DNA from: Piscinibacter sp.
GTDB taxonomy: Bacteria > Pseudomonadota > Gammaproteobacteria > Burkholderiales > Burkholderiaceae_C
Direction of reading: 5' to 3'
NCBI GenBank assembly: GCA_019635485.1
Contig: JAHBZL010000025.1
Location: 1 to 64,000, forward strand
Length of the DNA stretch: 64,000 bases
Below are positions 1 to 9,849 of the stretch, one piece after another; position 1 is the first letter of the stretch, and every line of letters begins with the position of its first letter. Position numbers and translations under genes: made by a program. The notes below the pieces were generated by a model. It had not been told where the DNA came from. It did not search any database and saw only the letters and a program-made list of their open reading frames with translations.

Positions 1-1060
1 ACCCGCGCCCCTGCTCGCCGGCGCGCGCCGCTTCCACGGCCGCGTTCAGCGCCAGGATGTTGGTCTGGAACGCGATGCCGTCGATGGTGCCGATGATGTC
101 GGCGATCTGGCGCGAACTCGCACTGATCTCCTCCATCGTCGACACGACCTGCGCGACGACCTGGCCGCCCTTGCCGGCGGCGTCGCTGGCCGACACGGCC
201 AGCTGGTTCGCGCTGCGCGCCGAGTCGGCGGTCTGGCGGACGGTGCCCGTCAGCTGCTCCATCGACGAAGCAATCTCCTGCAGGCTGGACGCGGTGCGCT
301 CGGTGCGCTGGCTGAGGTCCTGGTTGCCGGTCGCGATCTCCTGGCTCGCGGCCGTGCAGCTGGCCGCCGTCGACTGGACGTCGGACACGGCGGCGTCGAT
401 CCGCGCCATCACCGTGCGCAGCGCCATCGCGGCCGGCGTGGAGGCGGACGCGCCGCGCAGGTCGAGCGAGATGCTGCCCTGGCGGTCCATCGCCGACACC
501 TGATCGAGCAGTTCGCTGCCCTGGCGTTCGCTGCCGGCCATCTGGACGGCCAGCCAGACTTCGACGCCGGTCTGCACGATCACGTAGCCCGCGTGCATCA
601 GGACCTTGAAGAAATCGGCGGTCGGCGTGCAGTAGAACCCGAGCCCGGCCGCCTGCAGGCGATCGAAGACGACGTGGTGCACGGCGATGGTGGCCGCGCC
701 GACGATCAGCGGCCGCCAGTCGCGGTAGACGAGCAGGATGCCCAGCGTGACGAAGACTCCGAAATGGAACTCCAGCGTGCCGCGGCCGAGCTGGATGTGC
801 AGCGCCACCATGCTCATGGCCAGCACCGGCATCGCCAGCTTGGCGAGCAGCGTGCCCCGCGCCAGCATGAAGACGCCGACCGAGGCCAGCAGCAACAGGC
901 CGCCGACACCCAGCGCGAGGCCGAACTGGCTGTACTGCGAACCGATCGCCAGCGCGGCCAACGTGCCGAGGCCGATGAAGGCGACCATCGCGAGGTCGCC
1001 ATCGATGCCGCCGGCGCGTGCCTTCGAGGCCGATTCGGTGAGGGGCGTGTGGGTCGACAT
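1..1060 (-). CDS. methyl-accepting chemotaxis protein, N-terminal part (runs off the left edge)
   Basis: Reading leftward from an ATG at 1060, the frame stays open to the window edge, giving about 353 codons. The first ~190 residues hold roughly six hydrophobic segments with almost no periplasmic loop, so the sensor is membrane-embedded and not a classic two-TM Tar-type receptor. After a short linker the cytoplasmic coiled coil follows, ending at the edge inside the hyperconserved hairpin tip ([20 protein letters not shown]). That tip contacts CheA and CheW in the family. The C-terminus, including any CheR/CheB tether, is outside the window. No chemotaxis signalling gene is adjacent. MCP identity is very secure; the ligand is unknown. 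Confidence 0.93.
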   Translation of the reverse strand, partial: MSTHTPLTESASKARAGGIDGDLAMVAFIGLGTLAALAIGSQYSQFGLALGVGGLLLLASVGVFMLARGTLLAKLAMPVLAMSMVALHIQLGRGTLEFHFGVFVTLGILLVYRDWRPLIVGAATIAVHHVVFDRLQAAGLGFYCTPTADFFKVLMHAGYVIVQTGVEVWLAVQMAGSERQGSELLDQVSAMDRQGSISLDLRGASASTPAAMALRTVMARIDAAVSDVQSTAASCTAASQEIATGNQDLSQRTERTASSLQEIASSMEQLTGTVRQTADSARSANQLAVSASDAAGKGGQVVAQVVSTMEEISASSRQIADIIGTIDGIAFQTNILALNAAVEAARAGEQGRG

Positions 1061-1250
1061 GTCTCGGGGCTTTCTGAAGAATCGATGGATGGCGGCGGTT
1101 CGGGCCGTGCCCGCCCGCGGGTCGGCGGGGCGGAGCGCCATGGCCCGACCGAGCGGTGCACCATGGGGGGTATCGGCGGTTTCGGGGCGCGGCTGAAGCG
1201 GAATCGCCGTGCCGCGGCACCTGGCCAGGGCTCCCGCAAGATCGTGCGAA

Positions 1251-1302
1251 TGTGATTCTCATTCTGTACATATTGGGTAGTTTGTATATAATGAGAATCA
1301 CA
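1251..1302 (+). promoter_or_regulatory. 13-bp perfect inverted repeat enclosing a promoter for the toxin-antitoxin pair
   Basis: TGTGATTCTCATT at 1251-1263 is repeated as its exact reverse complement at 1290-1302, with 26 bp between. The spacer holds TGTACA (1265-1270), and 16 bp later TATAAT (1287-1292), which overlaps the right arm. A protein bound to the arms would block the promoter, so autoregulation by the downstream XRE protein is the simplest reading. The arms also resemble Fur-box half sites (AATGAGAATCA), so iron control is an alternative. Transcription from this -10 would begin only a few bases before the ATG at 1303, implying a nearly leaderless message. Confidence 0.6.
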
Positions 1303-1782
1303 ATGCCAGCGAAAGCACCCCCCCTCGGTGATGTCCTCGCGACCCGACTTCAGGCTCTGGGTGAGCGCATCCGTGCCCATCGCGAGCGCCAGAAGATCAG
1401 CGCCACGGTGGCCGCCGAGGCCGCGGGCATGTCGCGCGTGACCTTGCACCGCATCGAGCGCGGTGAGCCTTCGGTGACCCTGGGGGCCTACCTGAGCGCC
1501 ATCGACGCCGTGGGGCTGCAGCTCGAGCTGCGCGATCCGCAGGCGCGCCCGGCCCCTGCCGACGACGCCGGCCTGCCCGAGCGTGTGCGGCTGGCGGAGT
1601 ATCCGCAGCTCCAGCGCCTCGCCTGGCAGCTCCATGACGTGGACGATCTCAGCCCGGCCGATGCCCTGAGCCTGTACGAGCGCAACTGGCGGCACATCGA
1701 CCGCGCCCGCATGGAGCCGGCCGAGCGGGCGCTGCTCCAGGCCCTGGTGGACCGGCTGGGCGGAGGGCGCCTGCTTGTTTGA
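1303..1782 (+). CDS. XRE-family HTH protein, probable antitoxin of an AbiEii-type pair
   Basis: This is a 159-residue protein. Residues ~10-70 form a Cro/CI-type helix-turn-helix (RQKISATVAAEAAGMSRVTL, then HRIERGEPSVTLGAYL). The remainder is a helical tail that probably holds the dimer or toxin contact. An in-frame ATG at 1291 sits inside the -10 element, so 1303 is preferred. The stop overlaps the next gene by 8 nt, indicating translational coupling. XRE regulators paired with DUF1814 nucleotidyltransferases are a known toxin-antitoxin arrangement; the antitoxin role here is inferred from that pairing. Confidence 0.82.
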   Translation: MPAKAPPLGDVLATRLQALGERIRAHRERQKISATVAAEAAGMSRVTLHRIERGEPSVTLGAYLSAIDAVGLQLELRDPQARPAPADDAGLPERVRLAEYPQLQRLAWQLHDVDDLSPADALSLYERNWRHIDRARMEPAERALLQALVDRLGGGRLLV

Positions 1783-2470
1783 GCGGCCGCACCACCGTCG
1801 CATCGCGGCCGTGCTGGAGGCGCTGGACGCCGACGTGCTGGCGGCGAACGCCTGCCTTTTCGGCGGCGGTACCGCGATGGCACTGCGCTACGGCGAATAC
1901 CGCGAGTCGGTCGACATCGACTTCCTCGTCTCCAAGGTCGACGGCTACCGCCAGCTGCGCCAGCGGCTCACCGGCCCGGAAGGCATGCGTGCCATCACCC
2001 GACCCGGGCACACGCTGAGCCAGACCCGCGAGGTGCGCGCCGATCAGTACGGCATCCGCACCCTGCTGCAGTTCGACGGCGCCGACATCAAGTTCGAGAT
2101 CGTGCTCGAGGGCCGCATCGATCTCGAGGCGCCCGGGCCGGACGATCGCCTGTGCGGCGTGGCCACACTCACGCCGCTGGACATGGCGACGAGCAAGCTG
2201 CTGGCCAATTCCGACCGCTGGCGCGACGAGGCCGTGATGAGCCGCGACCTCATCGACCTGGCGATGATGGCGCCGCCCAGGGCGCTGCTGAAGCAGGCCC
2301 TGGCCAAGGCCCGAGTCGCCTATGGCGACAGCGTGGCCGCCGACCTGGCCAGCGCCGTGGAGGACCTGCGTGCGCGGCCCCATCGGCTGGACCGGTGCAT
2401 GCAGGCGATGGCCATGACCACGGTGTCCAAGGCGGCGCTGTGGGCGCGCATCAGGGCGCTGGTGCGCTGA
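1775..2470 (+). CDS. AbiEii/AbiGii-type nucleotidyltransferase toxin (DUF1814)
   Basis: This 231-residue protein carries the nucleotidyltransferase signature: FGGGTAMALRYGEYRESVDI followed by DFL near residues 29-51, that is GG(G)T...hDhD, with a later RDLIDLAMM helix. Family members transfer nucleotides to RNA targets such as tRNA and block growth. The start is a TTG at 1775, chosen because GGAGGG lies 7 nt upstream and because the next in-frame ATG falls inside the catalytic motif. It overlaps the antitoxin stop by 8 nt. The family call is strong; the toxic activity is inferred. Confidence 0.85.
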   Translation: MFERPHHRRIAAVLEALDADVLAANACLFGGGTAMALRYGEYRESVDIDFLVSKVDGYRQLRQRLTGPEGMRAITRPGHTLSQTREVRADQYGIRTLLQFDGADIKFEIVLEGRIDLEAPGPDDRLCGVATLTPLDMATSKLLANSDRWRDEAVMSRDLIDLAMMAPPRALLKQALAKARVAYGDSVAADLASAVEDLRARPHRLDRCMQAMAMTTVSKAALWARIRALVR

Positions 2471-2643
2471 GGACCTCGTCGACTGTGGCCGTTCGCCGCT
2501 CGAGCGAGGTGGGCGCTAGACTCGCGCCCATGCACAGGTTGCCGATGGGCGCCTCCGTTCGATCGACCCGCGCAGCGAACCTGCGCGATTGACGTCGCGT
2601 CGCCCGCGTCCCCGCATGCTGAGTGTTATGCCGCGGTGACCAG

Positions 2644-4164
<1,521 letters not shown>

Positions 4165-5768
4165 GGGACACCGGCCCGGGCATTCCGGAAGGACAGCAGG
4201 CCCACCTGTTCACGGCATTCGAGCAGGCCGACAACTCGACGACCCGGCGCCATGGAGGCACCGGCCTCGGCCTGGCGCTGACACGCCGGATCGCGCAGCA
4301 CATGGGCGGCACTGCGGGGGTCGACAGCGCGCCCGGTCGCGGCAGCACGTTCTGGTTCACCGCGTGGCTCGACCGGGTCGAGAAGGCGCCGGACGTCGTG
4401 CCGGACCAGCGGATCATGGGTCACCGTGCGCTGCTCGTGGATGACCTGGACGAGGCGAGGGCGCCCATCCAGGCCCTGCTGGAGTCGTTCGGCATGCAGA
4501 CCGATGCGGTCGACGGGGGGCCGGCCGCGCTGAAAGCCGTCGAGCGCCTGGCCGCCGAGGGACGTCGCTACGACCTCGTCGTGATCGACTGGCGGATGGA
4601 GCCGATGGACGGTCTGGCGACCCTGCAGGCGCTGCGGCAGGCGCGTGCGGAGATTCCGGCGGCGATCCTCGTGACGGCCTTCGACCACATGAGCCTGCGT
4701 CCGCAGGCCGAGCAGGCCGGATTCCGCGGTGTGCTCTCGAAACCCATCACGGCCTCGGCGCTGCACGACGAACTGGCGCGCATCTTCAGTACCGGCGAGG
4801 GCCGTGCCTCGACCCGACGGCCCGCGGACCACGCGGCGGAGGCGACGGAAGCGGCAGCGAGCCTGCGCCGGTCGTACTCGCGTTGCCGCGTGCTGCTGGC
4901 CGAGGACAACCCCGTCAACCAGGAGGTGGCCGGGGAGCTTCTGAAATCGGTCGGGCTGGACGTGACGACGGTGCAGGACGGCGTGCGTGCCGTGGACGTG
5001 GCGCGCGGCGGCGGATTCGACCTCATCCTGATGGACGTGCAGATGCCGGAGATGGATGGACTCACCGCGGCACGAGCCATTCGAGCCCGCGGCCTGGAGG
5101 TGCCGATCATCGCGATGACGGCCAATGCGTTCGACGACGACCGCGACGCCTGCCTCGCGGCGGGGATGAACGATCACGTCGCCAAGCCGGTCGACCCGGG
5201 GCGCCTCTTCGCCACCATCGAGCGCTGGCTGTCGCGCGATCGGACTCCATCGGAGGGGCCCGACCAGCCGCAGGATCCGGAAGTCGAGGCGGCCCGTTGG
5301 ACGCGGGAACTGCGGGCGGTGCGCGGTCTGGACCTGTCGACCGGGCTCCGGCGCCTCGGCGGGGATGTTGCGACGTACGCACGCATTGCCCAACGCTTCG
5401 CCGCCGTTTACCGGCCCGCCATCGAGGCGTTCGAGCGCTGCGAGACGCCGGCTGAGCGTGCGGCTTGCGCCGAGGCCTGCCACTCGTTGCGCGGCGCCTG
5501 CGGTTCCGTGGGGGCGCTCGCGCTGGCGGACCTGGCCCTGGCGCTCGAGACGAGCCTGCGCTCGGCATCGCCCGACGAGACAGTCCGCGAGCGGATTCGA
5601 CGCCTGGAGGACGAACTCGCGGCGTTCGTCGGCGAACTCGATCGCGCGATTGCCGCTGCCCTGGCGACGTCGGATCCGGCGGACCGTGTGTCGGGAACCT
5701 AGGGCACCCGAGTGCAGCGCTTGGCGAGCGATGCCGAGAGGGTGCCGACGGCCGCCCCAAAGGCAAAA

Positions 5769-5792
5769 GGCCCAGCCTGTGAGGACTGGGCC
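5769..5792 (-). terminator. rho-independent terminator of the gene at 5809-6138
   Basis: GGCCCAG (5769-5775) pairs with CTGGGCC (5786-5792) over a 10-nt loop. Read on the minus strand the stem is followed by TTTTGCCTTTGG. It lies 17 nt past the stop of the minus-strand gene and may also stop the kinase transcript arriving from the left. Confidence 0.65.
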
Positions 5793-5808
5793 AAGTGCTC
5801 AGGCAATC

Positions 5809-6138
5809 CTAGTGAAGGCGCGTCGGCGGGACCGGGGCCTGCGAAAACAGCTTGGCCGCGCGTCCCTTCAGTTCGAGCAACTCGCTCGGTGTGACCGAGT
5901 ACCGGCCTCCCACCGCATCGACTTCGATCCGGAACTCGACCTCGCGAGCGCCGTTTCGAAGGACACCGAGCGTGAACTCGTAGTCCCTCTGCGCGGCCGG
6001 AACACCCTTGGTGGCGACGTCGTAGGCCTCGAAGCGAACGTTGCGGATCTCGCCGCTCGCCAGGTCCAGTTCGCCCTGCGAGCGCACTTCGTCTTCCGTC
6101 ATCTCGTCGATGATGACAATGGGCAGTTTGAGATCCAT
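5809..6138 (-). CDS. hypothetical protein, 109 aa
   Basis: A compact, soluble-looking 109-residue protein with alternating hydrophobic and charged stretches suggesting a beta-rich fold (LPIVIIDEMTEDEVRSQGEL, EIRNVRFEAYDV, VEFRIEVDAVGGRYSV) and a short C-terminal helix. There is no signal peptide, TM segment or recognisable motif. High GC at third positions and a terminator immediately downstream support it as a real single-gene unit. It lies just outside the island boundary, so it belongs to the chromosome. I do not recognise the family. Confidence 0.65.
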   Translation of the reverse strand: MDLKLPIVIIDEMTEDEVRSQGELDLASGEIRNVRFEAYDVATKGVPAAQRDYEFTLGVLRNGAREVEFRIEVDAVGGRYSVTPSELLELKGRAAKLFSQAPVPPTRLH

Positions 6139-6163
6139 GCGATGTCCGAGCCATGAATGCAGA

Positions 6164-6193
6164 AGGGGTAGCCAGCGTCAACCGGCTACCCCT
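6164..6193 (-). terminator. stem-loop downstream of the displaced tRNA-Asn 3' end
   Basis: AGGGGTAGCC (6164-6173) pairs perfectly with GGCTACCCCT (6184-6193) over a 10-nt loop. It sits 9 nt beyond the 48-bp tRNA repeat at 6202-6249. Before the island arrived it would have lain directly after the intact tRNA gene, so it was probably the native tRNA-Asn terminator; it is now separated from its gene. Confidence 0.5.
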
Positions 6194-6201
6194 CACCAAC
6201 T

Positions 6202-6249
6202 TTGGCTCCCCGACCTGGGCTCGAACCAGGGACCTACGGATTAACAGTC
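6202..6249 (-). repeat. attachment site remnant: displaced 3' half of tRNA-Asn
   Basis: These 48 bp are identical to 28740-28787, which is the 3' half of the intact tRNA-Asn gene from the anticodon stem to the CCA end. Identity stops abruptly at 6250. This is the expected scar left at the far end when a tyrosine recombinase integrates an element into a tRNA 3' end. The fragment has no 5' half and cannot make a tRNA. Confidence 0.9.
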
Positions 6250-6367
6250 GAACCGGTCGGGTTCAAGGAAGTGGCGTAAGTTGTTGTCGCTGTTGATGAA
6301 TTTTGCGTTCTGGAGACGCGCGTTTTGAGCCGAAAAGTGGCTGCTTTCAGGCTGTCTTTTCGAAGTT

Positions 6368-6386
6368 ACGGCACAAATCCGTCACA
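6368..6386 (+). repeat. 19-bp direct repeat inside the left island end
   Basis: ACGGCACAAATCCGTCACA here recurs exactly at 28673-28691, in the same orientation. Each copy is inside the island, 118 bp from the left att repeat and 48 bp from the right one. The core ACGG-N7-CCGT is a small dyad. Position and symmetry suggest an integrase or excisionase arm-binding site. Confidence 0.6.
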
Positions 6387-6556
6387 GCGATTCGGGGTGT
6401 CAAGGGCATGGTCCGCAAGGTGATGAGGGGCGCCGCGAGACGCCGAGCGGGCATACGAAAACGGCATCCAAGAGCCACCAACTGAGAGTTCGATCATGCC
6501 CAGACTGGTCGCGGCGACTTGAGCTCATGGGCCCACCGCAGCAGGTGCTGCCAGAT
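6387..6556 (-). other. gene-free left-end stretch with a short interrupted reading frame
   Basis: No convincing complete gene lies between the 19-bp repeat and the IS. On the minus strand, immediately outside the IS, a frame reads TAKWIWQHLLRWAHELKS and stops a few codons later; it looks like a coding C-terminus, but across the IS the same frame meets a stop within about 15 codons. It may be the tail of a gene damaged by the insertion. Confidence 0.3.
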
Positions 6557-6570
6557 CCATTTGGCGGTCG

Positions 6571-8000
6571 TGTCCCAGCGCATGGTGTAAGTCCACAGCC
6601 CGGAGAGAGCTGAGATGCGCGGTACTCAGCGGGCTACTGCCGAAAGCCGAGTGGGCACAGTATCGCTGACGGTCTGCAGTCCCTCCAACTGCATGTAGCG
6701 CCGGTTCAGGCTCCACTCGTCGTTCTGCTCGAGCATCATGGCGCCGACCAGGAGCACGATGGACGCGTCATTGGGGAAGATGCCAACGACGTTGGTGCGC
6801 CGCTTGATCTCGGCATTCAACCGTTCCAGTGGGTTCGTGGAGTAGATCTGCGACCAGTGCGCCCGCGGGAAGGTCATGAACGCGAGTACGTCGTTTTCGG
6901 CCTCGTCCATCAGCGCGCCGAGCTTGGGGAACTTGCCGCGCAGCTGATCAGCGACGGTTCGCCATTGGGCGCGGGCCGCCTCGGCCGAGTCCTGTACGAA
7001 CACGGTGCCGATGGCCGCGCTGACCATGCGCCGCTGGGTCTTGCCGGCGTGCGCCAGGGCGTTACGCATGAAGTGCACCCGGCAGCGCTGCCAGGTGGCC
7101 TTCAGGACCTTGGCCGCGGCCGCCTTGATGCCTTCGTGGCTGTCGCTGATGACGAGCTTCACACCTCGCAGGCCGCGGCGGTTCAGGCTTCTGAGGAACT
7201 CGGTCCAGAACGGTTCGGCCTCGCTGGCGCCGACCTTCAGGCCCAGCACCTCGCGCTGGCCATCGGTGTTCACGCCCACCGCCACTATCACCGCCACGCT
7301 CACGATGCGCCCGGCCTCGCGCGTCTTGACATAGGTGGCGTCGATCCACAGGTACGGCCAATCGCCTTCGATCTGGCGGTTCAGGAACGCACCCACGCGT
7401 TCGTCGAGTTCGGCGCATAGCCGGCTGACCTGGCTCTTGGACACGCCGCTCATCCCCAGCGCCTTGACCAGGTCGTCCACCGAGCGCGTGGACACGCCGT
7501 GCACGTAGGCCTCTTGAATGACCGCCGTCAGAGCCTTCTCGGCCGTGCGCCGGGGCTCCAGGAACTCGGGGAAGTAGCTGCCCTGGCGCAGCTTGGGGAT
7601 CTTCAGCTCGACGCTGCCGGCGCGCGTGTCCCAGGTGCGATCGCGGTAGCCGTTGCGGCTGTTCAGCCGCTCGGGTGTCTTCTCGTCGTAGCCGGCGCCG
7701 CAGCGCCCTTCGACATCAAGCTCCATCAGGCGCTGGGCCATGAACTGCACCATCTGGCGCAGCACGTCGATGTCGGCGCCCTTCTCGGCGAGTTCGGTCA
7801 ATGCCATAGTGGCGGTGGTCATCGTGGAGATCCTTTCGATCAAGGTGGATGGGTCGCACCTCAACCTTATCCGGGACCACGATGGCCACCCCACCTGGGA
7901 CGGCCGCCGCCGCGCGGCAGCTCGCTGCGGGTTACGCCCTACGGGCTCCACCCTCCGCGACCTGCCGCGCACTGAAGGACTTACACCACTTCCCGGGACA
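6571..8000 (-). mobile_element. IS256-family insertion sequence, ~1.43 kb
   Basis: Terminal inverted repeats lie at 6571-6594 and 7977-8000; they share TGTCCC at the tips and a 12-bp inner block TGGTGTAAGTCC, 19 of 24 positions in all. One transposase gene fills the element. Outside the ends the 12-mer CCATTTGGCGGT occurs at 6557-6568 (2 bp away) and 8005-8016 (4 bp away). This resembles a target duplication, but IS256 elements normally duplicate 8-9 bp, so the exact ends are uncertain by a few bases. Confidence 0.8.
6626..7822 (-). CDS. IS256-family transposase (mutator type)
   Basis: The 398-residue protein has the length and DDE layout of IS256/Mutator transposases. The first Asp is in WPYLWIDATYVK, the second in VISDSHEGIKAA, and the Glu in STNPLERLNAEIKRRTN; the RCRVHFMRN segment between them is also typical. 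The ATG at 7822 is preferred because GAAAGGAT lies just upstream and the protein then begins at the family-typical position. A longer open frame to 8008 would extend beyond the IS end. The gene appears intact. It catalyses cut-and-copy movement of the IS through the terminal repeats. Confidence 0.95.
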   Translation of the reverse strand: MTTATMALTELAEKGADIDVLRQMVQFMAQRLMELDVEGRCGAGYDEKTPERLNSRNGYRDRTWDTRAGSVELKIPKLRQGSYFPEFLEPRRTAEKALTAVIQEAYVHGVSTRSVDDLVKALGMSGVSKSQVSRLCAELDERVGAFLNRQIEGDWPYLWIDATYVKTREAGRIVSVAVIVAVGVNTDGQREVLGLKVGASEAEPFWTEFLRSLNRRGLRGVKLVISDSHEGIKAAAAKVLKATWQRCRVHFMRNALAHAGKTQRRMVSAAIGTVFVQDSAEAARAQWRTVADQLRGKFPKLGALMDEAENDVLAFMTFPRAHWSQIYSTNPLERLNAEIKRRTNVVGIFPNDASIVLLVGAMMLEQNDEWSLNRRYMQLEGLQTVSDTVPTRLSAVAR

Positions 8001-8016
8001 TCAACCATTTGGCGGT

Positions 8017-8182
8017 TGCACCATGCGCACAGTCATCTGTTCAGAATATTGGACAGTTACCAGGCGACTTGATCACTATTCTGCACACCCGACATCGGTC
8101 GCCGTCGTGGGGTGAATCAACGGTTCCGCGGATGTTCGCTCCAAACAAGGAGTCGCCGTCGCCGGCGGCGGGTGTCGCGAAC
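8017..8182. other. short spacer between the IS and the HTH gene
   Basis: Nothing coding can be supported here. Downstream of the HTH gene one might expect a PIN-domain toxin, but no such start or motif is present, and the IS lies where such a gene would begin. Confidence 0.3.
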
Positions 8183-8635
8183 TCAGCCCGAGAGGATCTC
8201 GCTGTCGAGGTCGGCACCGAGTTGGCCCAGGGCCTTGCGGCGCCGGGTCTGCTCCTGGCGGTGCCAGAGCAAGACTGCGGATCGGAGTACCCGTCGCTGG
8301 TTCCCAACCTGCTGGTGCAGTGGAATGTCGCCGGCCTCGATGCGGGCCACGATGTAGGGGCGCGATACGCCGACCAGGTCGGCTGCTTCCTGGGTGGTGA
8401 GAATGGTTTCGGCGGCCGGCTCAGGCCGGGCAGTGACGTTCTCTCGAGCGCTGGCGCTGATCGCTGGGATCTGGAAGAGCTGCGCAAACTCGCCCTTGAT
8501 CAATCGCGTGGCCTGAGCCGTCAACTTGACATGGCGCCGCACGACTTCGACCAGCAGGTCGAGGTCGACATTCACGGACAGCGCAAGTGGGGCGACGCGC
8601 CGCTTGGATTCGGTGGTCTTGCGGGCGCTCTTCAT
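8183..8635 (-). CDS. excisionase-type (MerR-like) HTH DNA-binding protein, possible orphan antitoxin
   Basis: This 150-residue protein has a basic N-terminus, a helical middle, and a winged-helix motif at ~85-130 (LTTQEAADLVGVSRPYIVAR, then IEAGDIPLHQQVGNQRRVL). The C-terminal helix (RKALGQLGADLDSEIL) resembles antitoxins of this class that are encoded directly before PIN-domain toxins. Here no toxin follows; instead the IS256 element lies 180 bp downstream. It could equally be a recombination directionality factor or repressor of the divergent gene at 8782. DNA binding is secure; the antitoxin idea is inference. Confidence 0.7.
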   Translation of the reverse strand: MKSARKTTESKRRVAPLALSVNVDLDLLVEVVRRHVKLTAQATRLIKGEFAQLFQIPAISASARENVTARPEPAAETILTTQEAADLVGVSRPYIVARIEAGDIPLHQQVGNQRRVLRSAVLLWHRQEQTRRRKALGQLGADLDSEILSG

Positions 8636-8781
8636 GCGGGCAAGTTTGGCATGCTGACTCGAAGCACGCGAAACAGACGAAACTTTGCTGGCGCATGCAA
8701 CAGCGCTCGCAACGCCGGATCATCCTCTGCGCCCCCGGTCCGGACACCCGCCGTCGGGTGCTCCCGCAAAATGCGCAAACC

Positions 8782-9723
8782 ATGCACCACCTGATCCTGC
8801 GCCCAGGCCCGGAACTGGTCTTGCGGGCCTTCCGCCCCGAACCTGACGAACTCGGCCCGCGCCCCAAGGAGCGCAACGTCACCGACCGCGCGCACGAGTT
8901 CCTGTTCGAGGCCATCACCCTGCATCCGCAAGTCACGCTGGCCGATGTCTTCGCCCTGATGGAGGCCAGCCCGCTGCTCAAGCGCATCTATCGGCCGTCG
9001 TTCGTCGACGACCTCTGTGCCGAGGCGATCAAGGGCCCGGTCCATGGTGAGCAGCCTGCGCACGATCGCATCGAATACCTGGAGCTGTACGCGCAGTGGG
9101 GCCTGGACACGCACACCCAGACCTACAGCGGCACGAACCGGCTGCGCCTGCATGGCGTGGGGCCGGTGCTGCAGGAAGACCATCCGGAGGAGCACAAGCG
9201 CAAGGGCGAACGCATCGAGTGGGCCGTGTCGCTCACGCCGCTGCGTGAACTGCTTGCGTTGCCTGTCCGGGTGAACCACAGCGTGCGCATCACCGAGGAC
9301 GATCAGGCCGCCCGGGCCTGGATGCAGGAGATCGGGCGTGCGCAGGTGGAAGACGTGACGCTGGGCCAGGTGATCGAAGGGTTGTTGTGGGAGCTGTCGT
9401 TCCACGGCGGTCCTGCCGAGCAGGAAGCCGTGGCCGAGGGCCTGCGGCAGCAGGTGGCCGAGTTGAAGGACGACACGGCCAAGACGTATTCGTCCGACGA
9501 GGTTTTCGAACGCCTGGGCTTGCCTGGCTGCGACGGCCTGTTCGATGAGTTCGGCGGGCACAAACCCCGCGAGGTGGACCAGGCCTTGCGTGACATCGGC
9601 GACACCGAGAACGCTGCCGACTGGATCGCACGCAAGTTCGAGGGCCGGGTGGTCGTTAAGCCCGAGTTCCGACACCTCAACGGGCGCGAGTTCCGCCGCG
9701 CGCGGCAAGACCTGCGGCGATGA
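8782..9723 (+). CDS. hypothetical protein, 313 aa, beside Fic
   Basis: I do not recognise this protein. It is soluble, acidic and helical, with no signal or TM segment. Conserved-looking patches are EFLFEAITLHPQVTLADVF near the N-terminus, YAQWGLDTHTQTYSGTNRLR near the middle, and a C-terminal FEGRVVVKPEFRHLNGREFR. The middle section has the spacing of a beta-rich domain. The start at 8782 begins directly at a coherent sequence, but no ribosome-binding site is evident and an upstream ATG at 8698 is possible. The fic gene follows 126 bp later, on the same strand, with its own operator region between. Confidence 0.7.
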   Translation: MHHLILRPGPELVLRAFRPEPDELGPRPKERNVTDRAHEFLFEAITLHPQVTLADVFALMEASPLLKRIYRPSFVDDLCAEAIKGPVHGEQPAHDRIEYLELYAQWGLDTHTQTYSGTNRLRLHGVGPVLQEDHPEEHKRKGERIEWAVSLTPLRELLALPVRVNHSVRITEDDQAARAWMQEIGRAQVEDVTLGQVIEGLLWELSFHGGPAEQEAVAEGLRQQVAELKDDTAKTYSSDEVFERLGLPGCDGLFDEFGGHKPREVDQALRDIGDTENAADWIARKFEGRVVVKPEFRHLNGREFRRARQDLRR

Positions 9724-9771
9724 GCCATCCGGCAGATCACGCCCTGCTGCAGACGGTTCGGCTGCAGCCCA

Positions 9772-9833
9772 TGAGTCGATTACACTCCACATTCAACTCA
9801 ATTCGTGAGTCGATACCCGCGAGCATTCAACTC
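9772..9833 (+). promoter_or_regulatory. tandem 34-bp operator-like repeat before fic
   Basis: TGAGTCGAT, ten bases, ATTCAACTC occurs twice, at 9772-9799 and 9806-9833, with an exact 34-bp period. The two halves of each unit are themselves an imperfect inverted repeat (GAGTCGAT against GAGTTGAAT), so each unit looks like a dimer-binding site. The second copy ends 16 bp before the fic ATG. A repressor bound here would sit over the promoter or the ribosome-binding site. Confidence 0.6.
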
Positions 9834-9849
9834 GCGTGCGCCTTGCCGC

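Noticed and set aside
6202..6249. A second tRNA gene
   Set aside because: Only the 3' half matches tRNA-Asn; the D arm and 5' acceptor strand are missing.
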